64,000 nucleotides of DNA. Source: Streptomyces roseifaciens (lineage in GTDB: Bacteria > Actinomycetota > Actinomycetes > Streptomycetales > Streptomycetaceae). The notes beneath the pieces are model-generated. The model was not told the origin of the DNA. It saw nothing but the letters and a program-made list of their open reading frames with translations, and did not search any database. Both the position numbers and the translations under genes were made by a program. Shown piece after piece: positions 1-8,271 of the stretch; position 1 is the first letter of the stretch; the number at the start of each line of letters is the position of its first letter. The stretch is taken from positions 2,338,530 through 2,402,529 of the forward strand of contig NZ_LNBE01000003.1 of NCBI RefSeq assembly GCF_001445655.1, written 5' to 3'.

Positions 1-1
1 C

Positions 2-352
2 GCCCGCATGGCCGCCCCGGCGGCCCGGCAGCTGGCACCGGCCCTGATCAGCGAACTTGCCGTCAATCCCGAACTGGATACCCGGTTTCAGGACACCTTC
101 CTGGCCGCCGAACAGGCCGCCTTCGCCGAAATCATCGAACAGGCCGTGGCCCGCGGCGAGCTGGCCGGGACCGTCGACCCCGCGATGGCCCACCTGCTGC
201 TGCTCGGCTCTCTGGCGTCCGCCCTTTACATTCTCAACCTGCCCGTCGACGACGCGCTGGTCACCGACCTCGCCGCCGCTGCCGCAGCAGGAATCACCGC
301 CCTGGCCGACCGGCACCACGGCGACCCCAACGGAGCCGCCGAGCCGCGCTGA
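2..352 (+). CDS. TetR-family regulator, C-terminal part (cut by window edge)
   Basis: The frame is open to the left edge, so the DNA-binding N-terminus lies outside the window. The visible 116 or so residues are an all-helical, alanine-rich ligand/dimer domain: PALISELAVNPEL, then a long helix with EQAVARGEL, then a hydrophobic helix LLLLGSLASALY. This matches the C-terminal domains of TetR/AcrR repressors, where a 'xARGEL' helix followed by a hydrophobic dimer helix is usual. The family call rests on this half only. Ligand and target are unknown. Confidence 0.7.
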   Translation, partial: ARMAAPAARQLAPALISELAVNPELDTRFQDTFLAAEQAAFAEIIEQAVARGELAGTVDPAMAHLLLLGSLASALYILNLPVDDALVTDLAAAAAAGITALADRHHGDPNGAAEPR

Positions 353-889
353 CCGCTCCGTTTCTCCTGGTTGGGTGGCCGTCCCGGACTCACAAACCCC
401 CACCGGCCTCGTGCTGGGGCGCACCATCTACCAAATGAGCCACGCGCTCCACGCGGGGCAAGGCCGGCTGTCCACGCACTCGTTGAAATACCTGCGGCAA
501 GATTCTCGTAGCCGTTGCTCTCGGGTGGTCGGGGCGCGGCGGCGCAGGTACATGAGCGGGAATCCTCCGCTTGTGTTTACTGCGTGGCGCCGCCTGCGCT
601 GCCCTTCGCCCGGTTCTGGCCCCACGGCCGACGCCACCTCGGCACCGTCCGCCGCGGCCAGTAGCCCGCTGTCGCCTGGCCGACCAGGTGCGGCGTACTT
701 GGAGGCTTGCGCTTGCAGGCCGAGTACGCAGGCGTGGATGGCAAGACCTGCTTCTACGACGCCGCCGAGGTGGTGCCGATGGGCGTCGTCGTCCTGCTGG
801 ATGTCGGTGGGGAGTGCGCGCGTGCCAGGCCGATCGCCTCGCCCGGCGACGAATGCGGTGCCGACATCGGCACGGCCGGCGCCGGTTGA
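353..889. other. 537-bp stretch without a supportable gene
   Basis: Several long open frames cross this stretch on both strands, but they are arginine/proline-rich shadows without recognisable domains, start sites or Streptomyces-like third-position bias. It may hold gene debris. I see no RNA gene, repeat or strong hairpin. Confidence 0.5.
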
Positions 890-916
890 GCTTGACCCGA
901 GGTCAGGGTTCACACT
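890..916 (+). promoter_or_regulatory. Candidate MerR-type operator/promoter of the hydrolase-merR operon
   Basis: A CTTGACCC block followed by GGGTTCACACTCC forms an imperfect dyad six bases upstream of the hydrolase start. Streptomyces MerR promoters typically have a TTGACC -35 inside a dyad ending in GGTTC. The downstream merR gene is the natural autoregulator. The -10 element is not clear, so this is a motif-level call. Confidence 0.45.
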
Positions 917-922
917 CCTCGC

Positions 923-1738
923 ATGACCACCTCGAAACCGGCCGACTCGGCCTGGACCGGCGTGGTGCCGGTCGACGACACCGCTCTGAGCGTGACCGAC
1001 ACCGGTGGCCCCGGCCGTCCCGTCGTCTATCTGAACGGCTGCTATGCCGACCACCGGCCCTGGCGGCCCGTGATCGCCGAACTCGGCACCGGCTGGCGGC
1101 ACATCACCTACGACGAGCGGGCTCGCGGCCGATCGAGGCGCTCGGCGGACCATTCGTTCGAGGCATGCCTCCGTGACGTCGATGCCGTCCTCGAGGCGAG
1201 GGGGGTGGACCGGCCGCTGCTGGTCGGGTGGCCCTACGGCGCGTTGATCGCGGCGCACTGTGCCGGCCGGAACCCGGACCGTACCTTCGGCATCGTCGGG
1301 GTTGACGGCCCGTTCCCCTGCGGCTGGACCGACGAGGCCTCCTTCGAGCGGATCCGGAAGCTGTTCCGCCGGATGGGCCGGCTGATGCCAGTGCTCCGGC
1401 CGCTGGGCCTGGCCGCGCGGATGACCACCGGGCAGCACGCCGAGGTAGCCATCGAGAGCCACAAGCTCCACGCCGCCCTCGGCCCGGTCCTCGACAGCCT
1501 GATCTGCCCGGTCCGGTATGCCGTCGCCTCGGGGGAGGCTTTCGGAAGCAAAGGGAACGAGCAAGAGCAGATGCGCACCACACTCGGCCCGGTGCTCGCC
1601 CGCAACCCGAACCTGAAGGTGAGCGCGAAGGTCGCGAGCAACCACGGCACGATCCTCCGCAAGGAATTCCGCGCCGTCGCCGTGGCAGTACGCGAGACGG
1701 CAGCGGCTCATGACCAGGAGGGTTCGCCGAGCCGATGA
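923..1738 (+). CDS. Alpha/beta hydrolase with substituted nucleophile
   Basis: A 271-aa alpha/beta-hydrolase fold protein. The oxyanion strand reads PVVYLNGCYAD (about residues 34-44), a helix follows DERARGRS, and the nucleophile elbow at residues 102-106 reads G-W-P-Y-G. The canonical motif is G-x-S-x-G, so the catalytic serine is replaced by proline at residue 104 (codon CCC, one base from TCC). The late histidine (NHG, about residue 241) is present. It may be a non-catalytic paralogue or a point-mutated enzyme. Its stop overlaps the start of the merR gene by four bases (ATGA), so the two are translationally coupled. The substrate is unknown. Confidence 0.85.
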   Translation: MTTSKPADSAWTGVVPVDDTALSVTDTGGPGRPVVYLNGCYADHRPWRPVIAELGTGWRHITYDERARGRSRRSADHSFEACLRDVDAVLEARGVDRPLLVGWPYGALIAAHCAGRNPDRTFGIVGVDGPFPCGWTDEASFERIRKLFRRMGRLMPVLRPLGLAARMTTGQHAEVAIESHKLHAALGPVLDSLICPVRYAVASGEAFGSKGNEQEQMRTTLGPVLARNPNLKVSAKVASNHGTILRKEFRAVAVAVRETAAAHDQEGSPSR

Positions 1739-2508
1739 CGGATGGGCTCACGATCGGCCGGGCAGCGGCCTTCGCCGGCGTCACGATCAAGACCGTGCGG
1801 CACTACCACCGGCACGGGCTGCTCCAGGAACCCCGCCGCGACCGCTCCGGCTACCGCCGGTACGGATCAACCGAACTGCTGCGGCTGGTCCAGGTCCGCA
1901 CGCTGGCCGCCGCCGGCGTGCCGCTGGCCGGGATCGGGCCCCTGCTGGAGGCCGACGCCGAGCAGTTCGCCGCCGCACTCGTCGACGTCGAACAGCGCCT
2001 CACCGATCGGATCGAGGAGTTGATCGCGCGGCGCGACACGCTGCACCGGCTCGCCGAGGGCGACCGGGCCCTGCTGCCCGACCGCGCTCTGGCGCTGCTG
2101 GACCGGATGCCCGGCCTCGGCTTCACCCCCGACGAAGTGGCGGCTTCCCGGGAGGGCCTGGTGCTGGCCAGGGCGCTGGCTCCCGAAGGCGTCGACGAGT
2201 ACCTCACCGCGCTCGAGCGCGCCTTTGACGACGCCCCGTTCATCGCCCTGATCAGGCGCTGCGGGGAAGCCATGACCTGGGAACCGGACGACCCCCGCAT
2301 CGAGGAACTCGTGACCGCCATGGCCGAGGCATTCCTCGCCAGCCCCGAACGGCTGAAGAACGTGACCAGCTTCCAGGCCCGTACCGAGACCGCGATCCGC
2401 TACCGGCTCATCAGCCGCTTCGGCAATCAGTCACCAGCCGGGGCCCGGATGTCCGATCTCATCGAGGCCAAGCTCTGCTCCGCGGGCGTCCCCATCCCGC
2501 ACCCCTGA
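1735..2508 (+). CDS. MerR-family transcriptional regulator
   Basis: A 257-aa protein. The N-terminal winged helix-turn-helix has the MerR signature: LTIGRAAAFAGVTIKTVRHY, then the wing RDRSGYRRY and a dimerisation helix (about residues 75-105). The C-terminal 150 residues are helical, like effector domains of larger Streptomyces MerR proteins. The ATG lies inside the previous stop (ATGA overlap). It probably autoregulates the two-gene operon through the dyad at about 890-916 (inference). The inducer is unknown. Confidence 0.92.
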   Translation: MTDGLTIGRAAAFAGVTIKTVRHYHRHGLLQEPRRDRSGYRRYGSTELLRLVQVRTLAAAGVPLAGIGPLLEADAEQFAAALVDVEQRLTDRIEELIARRDTLHRLAEGDRALLPDRALALLDRMPGLGFTPDEVAASREGLVLARALAPEGVDEYLTALERAFDDAPFIALIRRCGEAMTWEPDDPRIEELVTAMAEAFLASPERLKNVTSFQARTETAIRYRLISRFGNQSPAGARMSDLIEAKLCSAGVPIPHP

Positions 2509-2564
2509 CGGCGGTCCCGCTCCCCGGCCGCAGGGCGACAAGAACTCTGGGGCTGGGCGGCGAC

Positions 2565-2598
2565 GCCGGGCGGGTGAGCTCCCCGGCGGCCGCCCGGC
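2565..2598. terminator. GC-rich hairpin between convergent genes
   Basis: Perfect 9-bp arms GCCGGGCGG (2565-2573) and CCGCCCGGC (2590-2598) with a 16-nt loop sit between the convergent merR and MFS genes. This fits a bidirectional terminator; there is no T-tract, as is common in Streptomyces. Confidence 0.6.
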
Positions 2599-2652
2599 CC
2601 CCCCCGGCCTGCGGCGCGCCCGTCACTCAACGTTCGGCGAGAACGCTCGGGC

Positions 2653-3927
2653 TTAGAACCCTCGGGCTTCACTGCGAGAGGCCAACTTGGCGGCGGGGTC
2701 CGGGGTGCTGTGCCGAGTGAACGCCCACAGCACGAGCCCGAGGCAGCTGAACGCGGCACCCAGTGCGCATACGGCGCCCCAGCCGGCCACCGTGTAGAGG
2801 GAGGTCGCGGCGATGGCGCCGGTGGCGCTGCCGACCGAGTAGAAGACCATGTATCCGCCGATCAGCCGGCTGCCCGCGTCCGGGTGCAGCGCGTAGATCA
2901 GGGTCTGGTTGGTGACGTGGACCGCCTGCACGGCGAGGTCGAGAAGGATCACCCCGACGACCAGGGCCCAGAGCGAGCTGCGGGTGAAGGCCAAGGGCAG
3001 CCACGAGGCGGCGAGCAGTGCCAGGGCGATGCCGGTGGTCCGCCGGGAGAGCCCGCGGTCGTTCAGGCGGCCCGCCACGGTCGCGGCAAGGGCGCCGGCG
3101 GCCCCGATCAGCCCCAGCGCCCCGATCGCGCTGTGGGACAGGAAGTACGGGGCCTCGCTGAGCGGCAGCGCGACGCTGCTCCACAGGGTGCTGAAGGCGG
3201 CGAAGACCAGGAGACCGAACAGGGCCCGGAGCCGCAGCAGTCGTTCCCGTGCGAACAGGGTGATCGTGGAGCGCAGGAGCTGTCCGTAGCGCAGGGCTGT
3301 CGTCGGAGCGTCACCGTGGCGCGGCAGCACTCGGTACAGGACCAGGGCGAGCAGAGCGGTGAGCGACGCCGAGGCGAGGTAGACGGAGCGCCAGCCTGCG
3401 AGATCGGCCATGAGGCCGGATGCGGTGCGGGCGAGCAGGATTCCGATGACCACACCGCTGGTGACCAGACCGACGACTCGTCCGCGCCCGGCGGGAGGGG
3501 CCAGTGATGCCGCGAAGGCCACGAGCGTCTGCGTGACGACCGCGAGGAGCCCCGTCGCGGCCATGCCCGCGAGCAGGATCGCCGCCGTGTGGGCGGCGGC
3601 CACCACGGTCAGTGCCATCACCAGGAGCAGCAACTGGGCCACGATGAGCCGTCTGCGGTCGGCCACGTCGCCCAGCGGCACGAGGAAGAAGAGTCCCAGC
3701 CCGTATCCGACATGCGTGAGGGTGACCACGCTGCCGACAAGTGCCGGGCTCATGGCGAGGTCGTGGCCCATGGTCACCAGGAGCGGTTGGGAGAAGTAGA
3801 CGTTGGCCACCGCGGCCCCGCAGGCGACGGCGAACAGGATGACGATGCCGCGGGACAGGACGGGCGTGGAACCTTCCCCGCTCCGGGCCTCGGTCCTTCG
3901 TGTCACAGCCTCACCGTTGCCTGGCAT
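2653..3927 (-). CDS. MFS transporter (multidrug-efflux type)
   Basis: A 424-aa membrane protein with about 12 hydrophobic segments. The family signature after TM2 is GLFFLVPLGDVADRRRL, matching the MFS loop 2-3 motif G-x-x-x-D-R. TM1 carries the conserved ANVYFSQPLL found in YnfM-like/arabinose-efflux-type exporters. I start at ATG 3927 because GGAGGA (3934-3939) sits 6 nt upstream; an ATG at 3933 touches that ribosome-binding site. It is divergent from the HxlR gene over a shared operator, which implies inducible efflux of a small molecule repressed by that regulator (inference). Confidence 0.92.
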   Translation of the reverse strand: MPGNGEAVTRRTEARSGEGSTPVLSRGIVILFAVACGAAVANVYFSQPLLVTMGHDLAMSPALVGSVVTLTHVGYGLGLFFLVPLGDVADRRRLIVAQLLLLVMALTVVAAAHTAAILLAGMAATGLLAVVTQTLVAFAASLAPPAGRGRVVGLVTSGVVIGILLARTASGLMADLAGWRSVYLASASLTALLALVLYRVLPRHGDAPTTALRYGQLLRSTITLFARERLLRLRALFGLLVFAAFSTLWSSVALPLSEAPYFLSHSAIGALGLIGAAGALAATVAGRLNDRGLSRRTTGIALALLAASWLPLAFTRSSLWALVVGVILLDLAVQAVHVTNQTLIYALHPDAGSRLIGGYMVFYSVGSATGAIAATSLYTVAGWGAVCALGAAFSCLGLVLWAFTRHSTPDPAAKLASRSEARGF

Positions 3928-3958
3928 CAGCATTCCTCCGCATATCTGGTTTCATCTT

Positions 3959-3997
3959 GCTACCAATGATGACGGCGACGGTAGCCATTTTGGTAGC
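3959..3997. promoter_or_regulatory. HxlR operator in the MFS/HxlR divergent promoter
   Basis: GCTACCAA (3959-3966) and TTGGTAGC (3990-3997) are perfect inverted repeats, and a third half-site GGTAGC lies at 3980-3985. The three GGTAGC/GCTACC half-sites are packed between the two divergent starts, where an HxlR dimer would block both promoters. Assignment to the adjacent regulator is inference from position and symmetry. Confidence 0.7.
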
Positions 3998-4030
3998 ATG
4001 TTGCAACCGTTGTGAGAGTGGAGGGACGCC

Positions 4031-4483
4031 ATGGTGACCAGAACGCGCTTCGACGACAGTGAATGTCCCGTCGCCCGGTCGGTGGACGCGATCGGCGACT
4101 GGTGGTCCCTGCTGATCGTGCGGGACGCCTTCGACGGAAGCCGGCGCTTCGGGGAGTTCCAGCGCAGCCTCGGCGTGGCGAAGAACATCCTCACCGCGCG
4201 TCTGCGCACCCTGGTCGCCGGCGGTGTCCTCGAAACCGTCCCCGCCTCGGACGGCAGCGCCTACCGCGAGTACGTACTGACTCCGAAGGGCAAGGCGCTC
4301 TTCCCCGTCATCGTGGCACTGCGGCAGTGGGGCGAACAGAACTTCTTCGCCCCCGGCGAACCACACTCACAGATGGTCGACCGCCGACAGGGACATCGCC
4401 TCCGCACACTGGAAGTGCTGTCTGCGGACGGGCGGCGGCTGAACCCCGACGACACCACCGTCCACAAGATCTCCACCCAGTGA
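4031..4483 (+). CDS. HxlR-family transcriptional regulator
   Basis: A 150-aa winged-helix protein with the HxlR hallmarks: CPVARSVDAIGDWWSLLIVRD, then RRFGEFQRSLGVAKNILTAR (recognition helix), then the wing YVLTPKGKALFPVI. The cysteine at residue 12 is the conserved redox or thiol-sensing position in many HxlR/YodB proteins. It is divergent from the MFS gene, with GGAGGGA about 6 nt before the ATG. It probably represses the exporter and itself. Confidence 0.93.
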   Translation: MVTRTRFDDSECPVARSVDAIGDWWSLLIVRDAFDGSRRFGEFQRSLGVAKNILTARLRTLVAGGVLETVPASDGSAYREYVLTPKGKALFPVIVALRQWGEQNFFAPGEPHSQMVDRRQGHRLRTLEVLSADGRRLNPDDTTVHKISTQ

Positions 4484-4489
4484 CCTGAG

Positions 4490-4790
4490 CGGAGACCCGG
4501 TGCCGTACGCCGCTCTGCCGCCATCTGCGCGCATGCCGCGAACAGGCCGTCGAAACCCTGCCGCGCACTGCTCCAGGCCAGGCCTGACCCTGCCGGAGAC
4601 GGCGGCAGGATCCCGTCGATGCCGGCCGAACGGATTTCCACGTACGCGCGCCTGGTGGACGGCTTGTCGTAGACGAGACCGGTCACGCGGGCGTTGAACT
4701 CGTCGACGATCGGGCAGGTGGGCGCCGAGGTCGGCCGAGTAAGTCCCGCGCTGGGACATGAAGATCACGTCCGGTTGCGGTTCAGGCCGC
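4490..4790 (-). pseudogene. Unidentified degraded gene
   Basis: Two overlapping minus frames carry protein-like sequence that joins only with a frameshift near 4725. The upstream part reads DVIFMSQRGTYSADLGA, the downstream part IVDEFNARVTGLVYDKPSTR and YVEIRSAGIDGILPPSPAGS, ending in a stop soon after. The composition and third-position bias look like real coding, but I cannot name the family. No start with a ribosome-binding site is visible. Best read as the broken 3' part of an unknown gene. Confidence 0.4.
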
Positions 4791-5037
4791 CGTCGATCAC
4801 CCTCTGGCCGTGCGACACCTCGCACGCGTGTCGCACTCCCGCTCTGCGTGTTCGGTCCCGTGCGGCGGATGGGGCCTGTCTGGCGTCTGGGAGGTTTCCC
4901 GATAGCCGGTCAAACCGGAGCCTCTGGTGACCATGACGGGGCGTAGCGAATGCTTGGCGATGCCGTAGCGGCGGCTTGCCGGCACGCCGAGTACGACGCG
5001 CGGACGTGGGAGGGCTGCCGGCCGTCTGACTCCGCGG

Positions 5038-5092
5038 CAGGTGGTGTATGGCACCTGGTCGTCTTCGCCGGCCAGGTGCCATACACCACCTG
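5038..5092 (+). promoter_or_regulatory. Perfect 21-bp inverted repeat in the leader of the ABC/Nudix operon
   Basis: Arms 5038-5058 and 5072-5092 are perfectly complementary over 21 bp (each containing GTGTATGGCACC or its complement), with a 13-nt loop. The element ends 39 nt before the GTG of the ABC exporter. It could be the terminator of upstream transcription, an attenuator in the operon leader, or a very large operator. A regulatory role is inferred from position only. Confidence 0.65.
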
Positions 5093-5131
5093 CATGCACG
5101 TGCCCATCCGACCCTTACCCCCGGAGGCGCG

Positions 5132-7111
5132 GTGAAGTTGCTCCGAAAGCCGACCACGACCTACCAACCCCCCATCTCGAAGTCCGAACAGCTGCTGTTC
5201 AGCGGCCACCTGCGGCACGACAAGGCATGGGCCCAGTACGCGGACCCGCTGCTGCGCATGAGCTTCTGGTCCATGGCCAAGCAGTTCCCCGCCATGCTCG
5301 CCGTGATCGCCCGCATCGCCTGGCGCGAGGACCCCCGTGCTCTCGCCGTCCTCGTCGGAGCGCAGCTCGCTTCCGGCGTCATGACCGCGTTCCTGCTCGT
5401 CTCCATCAACGGTGTCCTGGTCGCCCTGTTCTCCAGCGGACCGACGACGGACAAGCTCCGGGACGCCCTGCCCGCACTCCTGTCCGGCGGCGCGGCATCC
5501 AGCGTCTCCGTGCTCCTGGGGTGTCTGATCGTGAAGGTCGAGGCGCGCCTGTACCCGAAGATCGAGCTGGCGTGCAGGACCGCCTACTACGAGATGATGG
5601 CGCGCGTCGAGATGTCCGCGATGGAGGACAAGGACATCCAGCGCAAGCTGTCCATGGGTTACTACGGCACGGACAGCGTCCGCCGGATGCTCGACAGCTC
5701 GGTGTGGGTCGTCAGCGGCCTGATGAGCCTGACGGCCGCCGCCGTCGTCCTCGCCTCGCTGCACGTGCTCCTCGTCGGCGCGCTCGCGCTGATCGCGGCA
5801 CCCCGCTGGTGGGGCGCGGTCGTCGTCATGCGGCGGGCGTACGCCTCCCGGCACGCGTGGATCGACCACACCCGAGCCGTGGACGTCCTGACCTACCCGA
5901 TCACGCGGGCCGACGCGACGCCGGAGCTGCGCGTCCACGGCGCCGGGCGCCTCCTGGTCAACGCCTCCCAGGACATGGGTGCCACGGCGGCGAAGGAGAA
6001 GGAGCGGCTGGGCAGCGCCGAGGCCATCACCGAGATCGTCGCGGCCGCCATGTCCGGCACGGCCCGCGTGCTCGCCTACGCACTGCTGTGGTGGCTGCTC
6101 GTCGCCGGAGGGATGCCGCTGGCCGCCGCCGGGACGGCCGTCTTCGCCATCCGCAACGCCACCGGCTACCTCAACACGGTCGTCAACCAGATGAACCACA
6201 TGTTCGAGGAATCGCTGTACCTGACCGACATGAACAACGCGATCAAGCTCGGCCGGGAGCACGCCATCCCCACGGGCGGTAGGCCCGTGCCCGGCGACGG
6301 TGTGCGGGTGGTCCTCGAGGATGCGTCGTTCCGGTACCCGGGCGCGGAGAAGGACGCGCTGCGCGAGGTGTCGCTGACGATCCCGCCGGGCAAGGTCGTT
6401 GCACTGGTGGGGGAGAACGGCTCCGGGAAGACCACGCTGGCCGCGCTCGTGGCCGGGTTGTACCTGCCGACGTCAGGGCGGGTCTCGTACAACGGCGTGG
6501 AGGTCCGCGACGCCGATCGCGAGAGCGTCTTCGGCAAGGTCGCACTGCTGTCCCAGAACGTACAGGCGTGGCCGATGACCGTGAAGGCCAACGTGCACAT
6601 CGGCGACGGCAGCAGACCGCTGGTGCACAGGAACGTCGAGGCGGCCGCCGAGCGGGCCGACGTCCGTACGATCATCGAGGAGCTGCCCCACGGGTGGGAC
6701 TCGATCGCGCTCAAGGGCTTCGAGCGCGGGGTGAAGCTCTCCGGCGGGCAGTGGCAGCGCGTCGGCGTCGCCCGGGTCCTGTACCGGGGCCGGGAGCTGA
6801 ACATCGTGGACGAGCCCACGGCCGCCCTCGATCCCCGGGCGGAGATCGAGATGTTCGAGTCGCTGCACGAGCTGACCGGCGACGGCGTCACCTCCGTCCT
6901 GCTCATCACCCACCGCCTCGCCGCCACCGCCACCGCGGACGTGATCTACGTCCTGCACGAGGGACGGGTGATCGAGTCGGGTACGCACGCCGAGATGATG
7001 GCCATCGAGGACGGCCACTACCGGGGCCTGTACGAACTGCAGGCCTCCCAGTACGCCACCACGACCACCGGGACGACGAAGGTCCCGCATCAGCGAGGGG
7101 GATGCGCATGA
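5132..7111 (+). CDS. ABC exporter, fused permease-ATPase
   Basis: A 659-aa half-transporter of the exporter type. The N-terminal part (about residues 40-370) has several membrane helices including LAVLVGAQLASGVMTAFLLV. The C-terminal nucleotide-binding domain has Walker A GENGSGKTT (about 427), signature LSGGQWQRVGVAR (about 536), Walker B LNIVDEPTAALD (about 556) and the H-loop ITHRLA. Start chosen at GTG 5132, which has GGAGG 4 nt upstream; frame extensions above it run into the leader hairpin. The stop overlaps the first Nudix ATG (ATGA), so it is coupled to a Nudix hydrolase. The cargo is unknown. Confidence 0.93.
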   Translation: MKLLRKPTTTYQPPISKSEQLLFSGHLRHDKAWAQYADPLLRMSFWSMAKQFPAMLAVIARIAWREDPRALAVLVGAQLASGVMTAFLLVSINGVLVALFSSGPTTDKLRDALPALLSGGAASSVSVLLGCLIVKVEARLYPKIELACRTAYYEMMARVEMSAMEDKDIQRKLSMGYYGTDSVRRMLDSSVWVVSGLMSLTAAAVVLASLHVLLVGALALIAAPRWWGAVVVMRRAYASRHAWIDHTRAVDVLTYPITRADATPELRVHGAGRLLVNASQDMGATAAKEKERLGSAEAITEIVAAAMSGTARVLAYALLWWLLVAGGMPLAAAGTAVFAIRNATGYLNTVVNQMNHMFEESLYLTDMNNAIKLGREHAIPTGGRPVPGDGVRVVLEDASFRYPGAEKDALREVSLTIPPGKVVALVGENGSGKTTLAALVAGLYLPTSGRVSYNGVEVRDADRESVFGKVALLSQNVQAWPMTVKANVHIGDGSRPLVHRNVEAAAERADVRTIIEELPHGWDSIALKGFERGVKLSGGQWQRVGVARVLYRGRELNIVDEPTAALDPRAEIEMFESLHELTGDGVTSVLLITHRLAATATADVIYVLHEGRVIESGTHAEMMAIEDGHYRGLYELQASQYATTTTGTTKVPHQRGGCA

Positions 7112-7584
7112 AGATCCGGAACTCGGCCAACGGGCTCGTCGTCCGCGACGGGCACGTGCTGCTCCTGCGCGGGAACTGGCCGCAGCCGGACACCTACTGG
7201 CTGCCGGGCGGCGGCCAGGAACCGGGGGAGACCCTGCCGGCGTGCGTCGAGCGTGAGGTCTGGGAGGAGACCGGCGTCCGCGTCCGGGCCGGAGAACTCC
7301 TCCTCGTCCGCGAGAACATCCCCGCCAACCACCCCGACGGGCCCTTCCCCCGCAGCGGCAGCCACCGCGTGGAGATGGTGTTCTGGTGCGACCTCGTCGA
7401 CGAGCCCGAAGTCCTCGGCGGCACCGAGCCGGACACGGTGCAGGTCAGCGTCGAGTGGATTCCGGTGGACAAGCTCGCAGGTCTGCGGTTCCTGCCCCTG
7501 TGGTTCGACGAGCGGCTGCCCGAGCTCATCACCCTGGGGCAGAAGCGGGGCAGGGCCGGCGTCTACGCAGGAGATGTCGTCTGA
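7108..7584 (+). CDS. Nudix hydrolase 1
   Basis: A 158-aa protein with a complete Nudix box: GGGQEPGE, seven residues, then REVWEETGV (about residues 34-57). It should hydrolyse a nucleoside diphosphate linked to another group, with Mg2+ held by the REVWEE glutamates. ATG 7108 overlaps the ABC stop by 4 nt; an ATG at 7102 is in frame but lies only a base after the GAGGGG ribosome-binding site. Coupling with the exporter suggests the substrate is made or handled where the exporter works (inference). Followed by a hairpin. Confidence 0.92.
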   Translation: MKIRNSANGLVVRDGHVLLLRGNWPQPDTYWLPGGGQEPGETLPACVEREVWEETGVRVRAGELLLVRENIPANHPDGPFPRSGSHRVEMVFWCDLVDEPEVLGGTEPDTVQVSVEWIPVDKLAGLRFLPLWFDERLPELITLGQKRGRAGVYAGDVV

Positions 7585-7602
7585 ACGCCGGCGAGGTGAA
7601 GC

Positions 7603-7635
7603 GGGTCCTGCCACGGCCGAGCCGTGACAGGACCC
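7603..7635 (+). terminator. Hairpin between the two Nudix genes
   Basis: Arms 7603-7617 and 7621-7635 pair over 15 positions with one mismatch and a 3-nt loop (CGA). It sits between the first Nudix stop and the ribosome-binding site of the second, so it could terminate part of the transcripts and lower expression of the second gene. Confidence 0.65.
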
Positions 7636-7661
7636 CTACCGACGAGGGAGGGAGGAGAGCA

Positions 7662-8165
7662 ATGGGGAACCGAGAGTTACCGATGAGCCCGGACGAGTAC
7701 GTCAAGACGCTCCCGAAGGTCACCGTGGCGGCAGCGGTGCTGCTCACGGTCGGGGAGGACCGGCCGGTCATGCTGCGCTCCGTTTTCAAGCGAGGCGGCT
7801 GGCAGTTCCCGGGCGGGAACTCCGAATACGGGGAAGACCCGAGGACGGCAGCCGCCCGGGAGGCGGAGGAGGAGACCGGGCTACAGGTGCCGGGCCCGAT
7901 GGACCTGCTCCTCATGCACTTCATCCACCCCGGTGCAACGGGCTGGCCGCTGCCGAAGATCGTATGCGTCTTCGACGGCGGGAACATCACCTGGGAGCAG
8001 TTCAACTCCATCCGGCTCGACCCGGAAGAGCACGACCACGTCCGGGCCCTGCAATGGGACGACTGGGCGACCGAGGCCGACGCGTCCCGCATGAAACTCC
8101 TCAACGCCGTGCACCGCGCCCGGCTGACGGGGCGTGCCGAGTACGTGGTTCGCGGCACGCCGTGA
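7662..8165 (+). CDS. Nudix hydrolase 2
   Basis: A 167-aa protein with the Nudix box GGNSEYGEDP followed by AAAREAEEETGL (about residues 50-72). It is not a close copy of the upstream Nudix protein: the N-terminus (MSPDEYVKTLPKVTVAAAVL) and C-terminus differ, so this is a pair of different Nudix enzymes rather than a recent duplication. A long purine-rich ribosome-binding site (GAGGGAGGGAGGAG) precedes the ATG by about 5 nt. It lies in the same orientation as the ABC and first Nudix genes, separated from them by a hairpin. Confidence 0.9.
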   Translation: MGNRELPMSPDEYVKTLPKVTVAAAVLLTVGEDRPVMLRSVFKRGGWQFPGGNSEYGEDPRTAAAREAEEETGLQVPGPMDLLLMHFIHPGATGWPLPKIVCVFDGGNITWEQFNSIRLDPEEHDHVRALQWDDWATEADASRMKLLNAVHRARLTGRAEYVVRGTP

Positions 8166-8170
8166 GACGC

Positions 8171-8206
8171 GGTCGGCACAGGTGGCTCCTGCCACCTGTG
8201 CCGACC
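8171..8206 (+). terminator. Strong terminator hairpin after the Nudix genes
   Basis: Perfect 16-bp arms (8171-8186 and 8191-8206) with a TCCT loop start 5 nt after the stop of the second Nudix gene. This is a textbook GC-rich actinobacterial terminator closing the cassette. Confidence 0.85.
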
Positions 8207-8271
8207 CGGTGCTCCCCGGCCCTCAACCATCTGTGTTCGTCCAGCGGTGTCGCGGACGATCGCGGGACACG

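Noticed and set aside
428-1711. Long minus-strand open frame (427 codons) opposite the alpha/beta hydrolase
   Set aside because: It is the antisense shadow of a clear plus-strand hydrolase. The translation is Arg/Ala/Gly-rich with no domain, and its upstream part shows no coding bias.
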